Positions 1 through 4,657 of a DNA stretch of 5,426 nucleotides are shown here, piece by piece. Source of the stretch: Pelotomaculum sp. (GTDB taxonomy: Bacteria > Bacillota > Desulfotomaculia > Desulfotomaculales > Pelotomaculaceae). The notes under the pieces are model-generated. The model was given only the letters and a program-made list of their open reading frames with translations. It was not told the DNA's origin and searched no databases. Every line of letters begins with the position of its first letter. Positions within the stretch are counted from its first letter, which is position 1. The position numbers and the translations under genes were made by a program. The stretch covers positions 1 through 5,426 of the forward strand of contig DNIT01000028.1 in the NCBI GenBank assembly GCA_003489345.1. The letters are read 5' to 3'.

Positions 1-528
1 TATGTGTGCCGGGAAGTCCGGGCTGTTATAATGAATAAGCTCAATCTGGGCGACCGGGATACTATCTGTATAATCTCAGGTGAGAGCATCGCGGTGGAGG
101 CCGCCATGATTGCTGCTGAGGGCAGTGTCATCGCTGTGGAATATGATCGCAGGGATCGAAATACCATGAAATGTAATGTCGACAAATTTGGCCTGCGCAA
201 CGTAATAATCGTTGAGTCTCTGGAAGACGGCATCCTGGATCAGCTGCCGGTGCCGGACACAGCGTTTATCGTGGGTTCTCCGAGGATCGGCAGTGAAATA
301 AAGAGTCTGCTGGCCATGAATCCCGCCATGAATTTTGTGATCTACACCTTGGACTTCGAAATTCTAACGTCTCTTCCTGCTTTGTTTCGGGAAAACGGCC
401 TGGAGCGCACGGAAGCAATCCATATAGAGGTATCGCGCGTCAACAGCAAAAACATGACGGAGCCATTTCCAGCTCCCTGGCTGATCTCTGGTAAAAGCGT
501 TAAAGGATTAATAACTTTTGGTATATAA
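1..528 (+). CDS. CbiT-like cobalt-precorrin methyltransferase homologue, 5' truncated, degenerate SAM loop
   Basis: This looks like the C-terminal 175 residues of a CbiT-family class I SAM methyltransferase. In cobalamin synthesis CbiT methylates C15 of the corrin ring and decarboxylates the C12 acetate. The frame is open to the left edge, so about 15-20 N-terminal residues are probably missing; the GTG at position 4 is not a convincing start. Family hallmarks, counted from the first codon, are EVRAVIMNKL (5-14), VEAA (32-35), SVIAVEYD (42-49), the KFGLRNVIIVE segment (62-72) and VSRVNSK near 144-150. The usual glycine-rich loop DIGAGTG is replaced by CIISGES (23-29), which lacks the aspartate and most glycines, and the middle GGSGG-like loop reads VGSPRIG. 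The fold is probably kept, but SAM binding may be weak, altered or lost. It could be a divergent paralogue rather than a true CbiT. No other cob/cbi gene is in the window. Confidence 0.72.
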   Translation, partial: YVCREVRAVIMNKLNLGDRDTICIISGESIAVEAAMIAAEGSVIAVEYDRRDRNTMKCNVDKFGLRNVIIVESLEDGILDQLPVPDTAFIVGSPRIGSEIKSLLAMNPAMNFVIYTLDFEILTSLPALFRENGLERTEAIHIEVSRVNSKNMTEPFPAPWLISGKSVKGLITFGI

Positions 529-618
529 AATAGTAAATTGGTTTGAATCTTTGTTAAAGGCTGTAGGTAAAAATAGTTATTTAGATAGATTTGTTGATAC
601 ATAAATAAAATCGTTCTC

Positions 619-647
619 AAACATCTTCCTGGGGAAGGTGTTTTTTT
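619..647 (+). terminator. Intrinsic terminator after the CbiT-like gene
   Basis: An 11-bp stem (619-629 with 633-643, one G-U wobble) with a 3-nt loop runs into seven Ts (641-647). It lies about 90 nt after the stop at 528 and reads as a Rho-independent terminator in the plus direction. Confidence 0.85.
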
Positions 648-1061
648 GTTGTGGAAGGAGTTGTTCAGCAGGTTAATATAAATGCTTCTAAGCTAGATCG
701 CATGGGTTATGCAACTCGTCCTGCTAAATACAAGACTGGCATGTCCAAATACGCATTTGGCTCTGGGAGCAAAAGAAGACAGGTTTGACCACCTGGATGA
801 TTATACCGGTGTGGCAGAGCCACCGTTCCGGAGCATCGTGAACCACTCGTCCGGAAAAATAGGCCACCATTCCGGCCAAGAGAGCCACTTATCTTACTCT
901 AATAATCATTCTATTTCTATAAGAATAAACTGCTACACTGAAAGAGAAATATCCACGGCATGTCTCAAAAGAATACATCTATATTAATCACCTTAATATG
1001 GATAGAAACATAATATGTGGTGGGTATGGTATATGTTGAATTAGAGAGGGGGGGAGTAATA
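648..1061. other. Gene-poor stretch, probable insertion-sequence scar
   Basis: No convincing gene is seen here. A plus-strand frame open from 609 to the TGA at 786-788 would give a 28-residue peptide from ATG 702 or 45 residues from GTG 651. Neither start has a well-placed ribosome site, and the frame runs through the preceding terminator, so it may be a gene remnant; the peptide (with SKYAFGSGSKRRQV at its end) is not recognised. Positions 820-890 carry the spaced repeats listed separately. From about 890 the DNA becomes AT-rich and leads to the ribosome site of the DUF2935 gene; no confident promoter was found. Confidence 0.5.
820..890 (+). repeat. Spaced CCAC-n-TCCGG direct repeats, IS21-type end remnant
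   Basis: Three 12-nt units, CCACCGTTCCGG (820-831), CCACTCGTCCGG (843-854) and CCACCATTCCGG (864-875), are followed by a partial CCACTT unit at 885-890. Their starts are 23, 21 and 21 nt apart, about two helical turns, so they face the same side of the DNA. IS21-family elements carry multiple spaced repeats at their ends that bind the IstA transposase, and this array resembles those in spacing and motif style. No istA or istB coding sequence is visible, so it would be a solo end or scar. An array of regulator binding sites is the alternative. Confidence 0.5.
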
Positions 1062-1988
1062 ATGTTGTCAAATGAAGATTTTGTTAGACAATCTCTGGAC
1101 TTACACCTGTTCTTTTTGAGAATTATGAAGGAGCATTCCTTCTTCTTAGAAGCAGGCTTCACACCTGTAAATGCAGACTTGGCTCGTCAGGCAGATGCCT
1201 TTAAAACTCAGTTTGAGGCTTTGTTAAAAGAAGTTGTTTTTATCGCCAACGGATTTATTAGTCCAGACGTAGCGACCTCGGGAGAGATAGTAACCGATTT
1301 TACCCTTAATGCTGAAAGGGCAACTCAGTTTTTTACCGGTATCCAACTTGACACCAGCATTACCATGGCAGAGCTTTCTCTGACAAAGGGGATTCAACAA
1401 TCAAACATACAAACGCTGGTACAACGGGTTGCTGATTTAAATCAGAGGGCCATTGCCCTTACGCAAGGCTTAATTAATTTTAAGACCATAGTGCTTGACA
1501 GCATGTTGACTTGCAAGATATTTACGTTCAACTACCCGCTTTTAATTGATCATATCCGCAGGGAAGCTATACTGTTCGTGGAGTTACTCACAAGATTACA
1601 AAACAAAGTCATGGTGGATATAGTTAGGTTTGCAGTTGAGCAGGAAACTTTCTGGAACAGGATTATGGCTGAACACGCTAAATTTATAAGAGGGCTTTTA
1701 GATCCCACTGAAGAGACATTATTCCAAACAGCAAATAATTTTGGTAAAGAGTTTGATGTGCTTACTGCAGAGGCAATGGCATTGCAATCTCAGATAACCC
1801 TTTTACCCCAGGTTACACAAGAAAGCCTGAGGGAGACTGTAGGAATAAGGAATTTCAAGAGGCAGGGCACGGAAGGTATACTTGCATGTAAAATACGGTC
1901 TATTATCATACCCCTATTGGGTGACCATGTTCTCAGGGAGGCAAATCATTACCTGCGGTTGTTGAAAATTTTTAGTATGGGCTGTTAA
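1062..1988 (+). CDS. DUF2935 family protein (duplicated helical-bundle domain)
   Basis: This is a complete 308-residue DUF2935 protein of unknown function, common in Bacilli and Clostridia. It is almost entirely helical and is visibly an internal duplication. Repeat 1 begins with LHLFFLRIMKEH (14-25) and closes with PLLIDHIRREAILFVELL (159-176). Repeat 2 begins with ETFWNRIMAEH (195-205) and closes with PLLGDHVLREANHYLRLL (285-302). The matched His and Glu residues (H15, H25, H164, E168; H205, H289, E293, H296) suggest a metal site in each bundle, as in ferritin-like folds; that is inference. No signal peptide or membrane segment is present, so it should be cytosolic or spore-associated. The ATG at 1062 is chosen because GGGGGGGAG ends about 5 nt upstream; an upstream ATG at 1017 would add 15 residues but has no ribosome site. 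It appears monocistronic and converges with the manganese operon. Confidence 0.88.
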   Translation: MLSNEDFVRQSLDLHLFFLRIMKEHSFFLEAGFTPVNADLARQADAFKTQFEALLKEVVFIANGFISPDVATSGEIVTDFTLNAERATQFFTGIQLDTSITMAELSLTKGIQQSNIQTLVQRVADLNQRAIALTQGLINFKTIVLDSMLTCKIFTFNYPLLIDHIRREAILFVELLTRLQNKVMVDIVRFAVEQETFWNRIMAEHAKFIRGLLDPTEETLFQTANNFGKEFDVLTAEAMALQSQITLLPQVTQESLRETVGIRNFKRQGTEGILACKIRSIIIPLLGDHVLREANHYLRLLKIFSMGC

Positions 1989-2039
1989 GTAGTTAGGAAG
2001 CCATTTATTTTAGAATACAGGAACTCACCTGCAACATAT

Positions 2040-2075
2040 CATAAATAAAAGCCGAACGTATGAAAAGTTCGGCTT
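2040..2075 (-). terminator. Terminator of the minus-strand manganese operon
   Basis: A perfect 9-bp stem (2067-2075 with 2049-2057) has a 9-nt loop. On the minus strand it is followed by TTTTATTTAT. Its first bases overlap the stop codon of the 52-residue ORF. On the plus strand the hairpin lies 60 nt past the DUF2935 stop but has no proper T-run, so it would work poorly in that direction. Confidence 0.75.
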
Positions 2076-2232
2076 AAAGTCTTGTCATTCTAAAGCTGCC
2101 TACGGCCTTTTTTTGGGGATAGATTTTGCTCATAATTTTTAACGCTTTTTTAAACCTCATTTTATCATTTCCATGAAAGCAAAAAATTACTAATGAAATA
2201 ATAATGGCCAATAAATAATCCTTTATTCCCAT
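2074..2232 (-). CDS. Small single-pass membrane protein, 52 aa, hypothetical
   Basis: I do not recognise this 52-residue ORF. It has a hydrophobic N-terminal segment, DYLLAIIISLVIFCF (residues 5-19), long enough to cross the membrane, followed by a strongly basic tail (KMRFKKALKIMSKIYPQKKA, 24-43). By the positive-inside rule the tail would be cytoplasmic. It starts 35 nt after the stop of the manganese exporter gene on the same strand, and its TAA runs straight into the operon terminator, which argues that it is a real last cistron. The ribosome site is weak (GTGAG about 5 nt before ATG), and an in-frame stop just upstream rules out a longer version. If transcribed from the upstream promoter it would share control by the Mn2+ riboswitch. 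A chance ORF in AT-rich 3' DNA is the alternative. Confidence 0.5.
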   Translation of the reverse strand: MGIKDYLLAIIISLVIFCFHGNDKMRFKKALKIMSKIYPQKKAVGSFRMTRL

Positions 2233-2267
2233 AATAGCTCACACACCATTCAATTATATTAGCCTGC

Positions 2268-2930
2268 TTATGCGTTTTCCTCACGGTTATTCTTTCCCTT
2301 ACCAATATACCAAACTCCAATAGCTGTTGCTACTATTAGACCGATTATATGAGGTGGTGTGATATATTCTTTTGGAAGAGATGTATATAACCCTATATAT
2401 CCAAATACGATAAATATCATAGCTGAAATCCATTTAACTGTTTTTTCAGGGATTCTCTTGCCTGCTATAACTCCCACATAAATTCCTAATGCATCAGCTA
2501 TGAGCATACCTACGGTTGTACCAAAAAGTGTCAGATATGGCGAATTGTATTTAGCGGCTAAAGCTACCGTTGCTAACTGGGTCTTGTCTCCCATCTCGGC
2601 AAGAAAAAAGGCAATAGCCACGGTAACAATTGGTCCATATGCGGTCTTTCTTTTATGCTCATTATCCAATTTATCTCCGCGTATTGTCCATAACCCAAAT
2701 ATAATGAATGAACCAGCAGCAACAGCCTTAACTATGTCCATATTAAAGGATGCCCCCAAGTATGTACCCAATGCAACCGCCAAAGCATGGTTTAGTATTG
2801 TTGCCACAAACACTCCTATTAGAACAGCCCTTGCGGAAAAACGTGTCGCAAAAGCCATAGCCAGTAATTGCGTTTTATCTCCCATTTCCGCCAGTACCAC
2901 CATTGCAACAGCACCCAAAAAAACTAACAC
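2268..2930 (-). CDS. GDT1/UPF0016 (TMEM165) family Mn2+ exporter, MneA-like
   Basis: A 220-residue polytopic membrane protein of the UPF0016/GDT1 family, whose bacterial members (e.g. Vibrio MneA) export Mn2+ and whose eukaryotic members (TMEM165, Gdt1p) move Mn2+/Ca2+ into the Golgi. The two signature motifs are both intact: EMGDKT at 15-20 and again at 112-117, each within a hydrophobic helix, in two homologous three-helix halves joined by a charged loop (GDKLDNEHKRKT, 85-96). The acidic residues of these motifs form the cation path in the family. Length is normal for a full two-repeat protein. The start is GTG at 2930, with AGAGGGGG at 2940-2947 about 9 nt upstream. A yybP-ykoY Mn2+ riboswitch in the leader makes a manganese-efflux role very likely. 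A 52-residue ORF follows on the same strand. Confidence 0.92.
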   Translation of the reverse strand: MLVFLGAVAMVVLAEMGDKTQLLAMAFATRFSARAVLIGVFVATILNHALAVALGTYLGASFNMDIVKAVAAGSFIIFGLWTIRGDKLDNEHKRKTAYGPIVTVAIAFFLAEMGDKTQLATVALAAKYNSPYLTLFGTTVGMLIADALGIYVGVIAGKRIPEKTVKWISAMIFIVFGYIGLYTSLPKEYITPPHIIGLIVATAIGVWYIGKGKNNREENA

Positions 2931-2959
2931 CCTATAAATCCCCCTCTATAATACTGTTC

Positions 2960-3018
2960 AAAATAAAACGAGACCTTTAACATAACCACCCAAAAGAATA
3001 GTTATGCTAAAAGTCTCG
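2960..3018 (-). terminator. Riboswitch-controlled terminator in the Mn exporter leader
   Basis: An 18-bp stem (3001-3018 with 2969-2986, two G-U wobbles) and a 14-nt loop are followed on the minus strand by TTTTATTTT. Its 5' arm contains the 3' strand of the riboswitch P1 helix (3005-3013) and the conserved CGAGAC, so forming P1 excludes the terminator. Bound Mn2+ should therefore allow read-through into the exporter gene. Confidence 0.9.
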
Positions 3019-3111
3019 CAAATTGGTTGATCACCAACGATGAAGCCAGGCAAATTGCCAGTATGTTGACTTCATCAGCAATTCAAAGATGCTTGCTACT
3101 CCCCTTTAACA
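3005..3111 (-). promoter_or_regulatory. yybP-ykoY manganese riboswitch aptamer
   Basis: The minus strand shows the conserved core of the yybP-ykoY class: GGGGAGTAGC shortly after the 5' end, then GTCAACATAC, and GCGAGAC near the 3' end. P1 pairs 3103-3111 with 3005-3013 (9 bp, two wobbles). Internal helices are visible: GCAA/TTGC just after GGGGAGTA, GATGAAG/CTTCATC in the centre, and GTTG/CAAC before the 3' core. This class senses Mn2+ and turns on Mn efflux genes. Here it sits between a consensus promoter and a GDT1-family gene, with an expression platform that works by transcription antitermination. Confidence 0.93.
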
Positions 3112-3116
3112 CTCTA

Positions 3117-3145
3117 ATTATATGAATCAACCCCTTGCCTGTCAA
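3117..3145 (-). promoter_or_regulatory. Consensus sigma-A promoter of the Mn exporter operon
   Basis: On the minus strand a perfect TTGACA (3140-3145) is followed by 17 bp and a perfect TATAAT (3117-3122). The start of transcription would fall near 3110, exactly at the 5' strand of riboswitch P1. So strong a promoter fits control by attenuation rather than by an activator. Confidence 0.9.
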
Positions 3146-3157
3146 TCAAAATTATGA

Positions 3158-3346
3158 GTTTTTAACTTACAAAGGGGCTTTAACGTGGGCACGGGCGATG
3201 CTATCATTACCGGCTTCCCGAACGAATTTCCGCAGGATGGAGCTGCAACCCTTCCTCTGTCCCTGATTGGTACAGATGCTCTGATGAAGGTTGCTTCATG
3301 GTATTTAGTAAAATGTAAAATTACTGGTCGGGGGGATGACCAGTAA
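3158..3346 (+). pseudogene. Coding-like remnant, unknown family
   Basis: A plus-strand frame is open from 3158 to the TAA at 3344-3346 and would give 53 residues from GTG 3185. The peptide reads like protein rather than intergenic translation (GTGDAIITGFPNEFPQDG, then LPLSLIGTDALMKVASWYLV), and the stretch 3185-3300 is GC-richer than its flanks. There is no ribosome site before the GTG, and the frame stops upstream at the riboswitch promoter region, so it is probably the 3' fragment of a decayed or displaced gene. The final codons run through the hairpin at 3316-3351. I do not recognise the family. Confidence 0.35.
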
Positions 3347-3351
3347 TTTTA
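3316..3351 (-). terminator. Bidirectional hairpin terminator
   Basis: A perfect 14-bp stem (3316-3329 with 3338-3351) encloses an 8-nt G-rich loop. Both strands have A-runs before and T-runs at the end of the stem (TTTTA), and on the minus strand a further ATTTTAC follows. It lies 30 nt past the stop of the 33-residue minus-strand ORF, which it most likely terminates; it may also end transcription from the remnant on the plus strand. Confidence 0.7.
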
Positions 3352-3381
3352 ACTGATGGTAAGGAGGAAATAAATTTAATC

Positions 3382-3483
3382 TTAGATACATCTGCCAAAT
3401 GCAAAGAAGCCTACACCAAATACCAAGAGGATAAATATCAAGAAGAAGATAAATGCGGGATTACCAAAAGCAGTACCGCCCAT
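3382..3483 (-). CDS. YjcZ-like tiny hydrophobic protein, 33 aa
   Basis: This 33-residue peptide is Gly/Phe-rich at the N-terminus (MGGTAFGNPAF) and then has one hydrophobic stretch, FIFFLIFILLVFGVGFFAFG (11-30), ending in RCI. The size, the glycine-rich start and the single hydrophobic helix resemble the YjcZ family of sporulation-associated small membrane peptides in Bacilli and Clostridia, but there is no diagnostic motif, so the family call is tentative. The gene itself is well supported: a strong AGGGAGGT (3491-3498) lies 7 nt before the ATG and a hairpin terminator follows the stop by 30 nt. It is divergent from the LysM gene. Expression during sporulation is an inference from the family. 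Confidence 0.68.
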   Translation of the reverse strand: MGGTAFGNPAFIFFLIFILLVFGVGFFAFGRCI

Positions 3484-3516
3484 TTTACAGACCTCCCTTT
3501 ATAGTTGTAATACATA

Positions 3517-3545
3517 ATATTATTTAGGCGAGAAATATGTTACAA
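3517..3545 (-). promoter_or_regulatory. Candidate promoter for the 33-aa peptide gene
   Basis: On the minus strand TTGTAA (3540-3545), 17 bp and TAATAT (3517-3522) make a 4/6 plus 4/6 sigma-A-like match about 35 bp before the start codon. The region is AT-rich, so chance matches are likely, and a sporulation sigma factor site could have been missed. Confidence 0.3.
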
Positions 3546-3655
3546 CAAACCAATAATGTTATTTTATACAATTAGCTAATCTCTTTTTTGATATAGATTT
3601 ATAATAAAAAAGTTTAACTTATGGAATAAACGTTACTTTTTGGTTGGTAAATTCA

Positions 3656-3664
3656 TGCTATATA
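3656..3664 (+). promoter_or_regulatory. Candidate extended -10 promoter for the LysM gene
   Basis: TGCTATATA is a good extended -10 element that would start transcription near 3671, just before the AAGGAG ribosome site at 3679-3684. There is no clear -35 box. The overlapping CATGCTA (3654-3660) also resembles a sigma-F/sigma-G -10 box, but no matching -35 lies at the right spacing. Confidence 0.3.
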
Positions 3665-3691
3665 TTAAATATTACCCAAGGAGTGAAAAAA

Positions 3692-4420
3692 ATGTCTTCA
3701 TGCCCAGCAGGAACGTTCTCTTATACAATACAGTCCGGTGACACCTTATGGCTGTTAGCTCAACGATACGGCACAACTGTGGATGCTATTATTGCGGACA
3801 ATCCGGGGGTAGTCCCTAACCAAATTGTTGCAGGGCAGGTTATATGTATAAAAAATACAAATGCAAAAATAAATGGAATTAGTAAAGCAGAAGATGATTT
3901 AAAGAGCAGCATGCGTATGGTTTGGGAACAACATGTAGCTTGGACGAGGATGACGATTATCAGCATAGCAGAGAACCTTCAAGACCTTGAACCTACTACC
4001 AAGCGTCTACTTCGTAATCCTACAGATATGGCAGCACTGTTAAAACCTTATTATGGAGAAGAGAAAGCATCCAAGTTTGAAAGCTTGATGAGAGAACACC
4101 TGGTGATCGCCGCACAACTTGTTAAAGCTGCTAAAGAAGGGAACAGTAAATTGGCTGCGGATCTGGAAAAGAAATGGTATACCAATGCAGATGAAATCGC
4201 CGCATATCTCAACAGTATTAATCCTTACTGGTCTGAGGAAATGTTCAAAGAAATGCTTCATGTGCACCTTGCCTTGACCAAAGCTGAAGCAGTTGCAAGG
4301 CTCAATAAAAATTACACAACAGATATCGCAACATACGACAAAATAGAGTTGCAAGCTTTAGAAATGGCTGATGCATTTACGGAGGGGATTGTCAAACAAT
4401 TTCCAAATAAATTTTTATAG
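3692..4420 (+). CDS. LysM protein with C-terminal helical domain, probable spore protein
   Basis: A 242-residue protein. Residues 9-53 are a single LysM domain (FSYTIQSGDTLWLLAQRYGT, then NPGVVPNQIVAGQVICI), which binds N-acetylglucosamine in peptidoglycan. Residues 70-240 form a helical domain seen in many spore-forming Firmicutes, with WEQHVAWTRMTIISI (78-92), LRNPTDMAALLKPYYG (107-122), REHLVIAAQLVKAAKEG (134-150), and a second half with NPYWSEEMFKEMLHVHLALTKAEA (177-200) and the family-typical ending TEGIVKQFPNKF. The two halves look like an internal repeat with conserved His (H81, H136, H190, H192). There is no signal peptide; LysM proteins without one in spore-formers (as SafA) are made in the mother cell and placed on the cortex or coat, so a spore role is inferred. 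The start at 3692 has AAGGAG 7 nt upstream; ATG 3644 lacks a ribosome site. Related proteins are sometimes mislabelled as acetylglutamate kinase; no kinase motif is present. Confidence 0.85.
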   Translation: MSSCPAGTFSYTIQSGDTLWLLAQRYGTTVDAIIADNPGVVPNQIVAGQVICIKNTNAKINGISKAEDDLKSSMRMVWEQHVAWTRMTIISIAENLQDLEPTTKRLLRNPTDMAALLKPYYGEEKASKFESLMREHLVIAAQLVKAAKEGNSKLAADLEKKWYTNADEIAAYLNSINPYWSEEMFKEMLHVHLALTKAEAVARLNKNYTTDIATYDKIELQALEMADAFTEGIVKQFPNKFL

Positions 4421-4461
4421 TATTAGATAATTGATTCCTATCCTTATTTTGAAGCTCCCAC

Positions 4462-4510
4462 ACGGAGAAGCTGAACGGGGAGAATACGTTCGACTTCTCC
4501 GTTCCTTTTT
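4462..4510 (+). terminator. Intrinsic terminator after the LysM gene
   Basis: A long stem pairs 4462-4470 with 4494-4502, continues after one mismatch with TGAACG against CGTTCG (4472-4477 with 4487-4492), and is followed by TTCCTTTTT. It lies about 40 nt past the stop codon. Confidence 0.88.
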
Positions 4511-4567
4511 CCCCATGAGACGATAGTCTCTAGCGGTTGTATGCAACCAAAGACCCAAGCGGGGGTT
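4511..4567 (+). other. Compact structured segment, possible leader RNA element
   Basis: Within 57 nt there are two perfect 5-bp hairpins, GAGAC-GATA-GTCTC (4517-4530) and GGTTG-TATG-CAACC (4535-4548), enclosed by CCCC (4511-4514) against GGGG (4561-4565), giving a three-way junction. An alternative fold pairs AACC (4545-4548) and CCC (4554-4556) with GGG and GGTT (4561-4567), which would break the second hairpin and the closing helix. It sits about 90 nt before the beta-sandwich gene. It matches no riboswitch class I can name, and whether it is transcribed with that gene is unknown. Confidence 0.35.
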
Positions 4568-4657
4568 ACATAAAAAACTATTTAAGTATTGGTAACAAAA
4601 ACTTACAACTTTAAATAATCTAATAATAAATTGAAGAAGATTTTCCAGGAGGGGTAA

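Noticed and set aside
342..620. A 92-codon minus-strand open frame
   Set aside because: It is antisense to the CbiT-like gene and covers the terminator; no ribosome site or recognisable protein.
709..987. A 92-codon plus-strand open frame
   Set aside because: It has no ribosome site and its sequence (NHSSGKIGHHSGQ) is just the translation of the spaced CCAC-n-TCCGG repeats.
2084..2117. Possible second terminator, a GCC/GGC inverted repeat before seven Ts
   Set aside because: The stem is only 3 bp, too weak to count.
2500..2937. A 145-codon plus-strand open frame
   Set aside because: It is antisense to the GDT1 gene, lacks a ribosome site, and the opposite frame carries the family motifs.
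4511..4570. Possible c-di-GMP riboswitch, from a GCGGGGGTTAC end that recalls the GEMM 3' part before an adhesin-like gene
   Set aside because: The conserved GGCAAACC and GGGACGCAAAGC cores of the c-di-GMP-I class are missing, and the hairpins do not match its layout.
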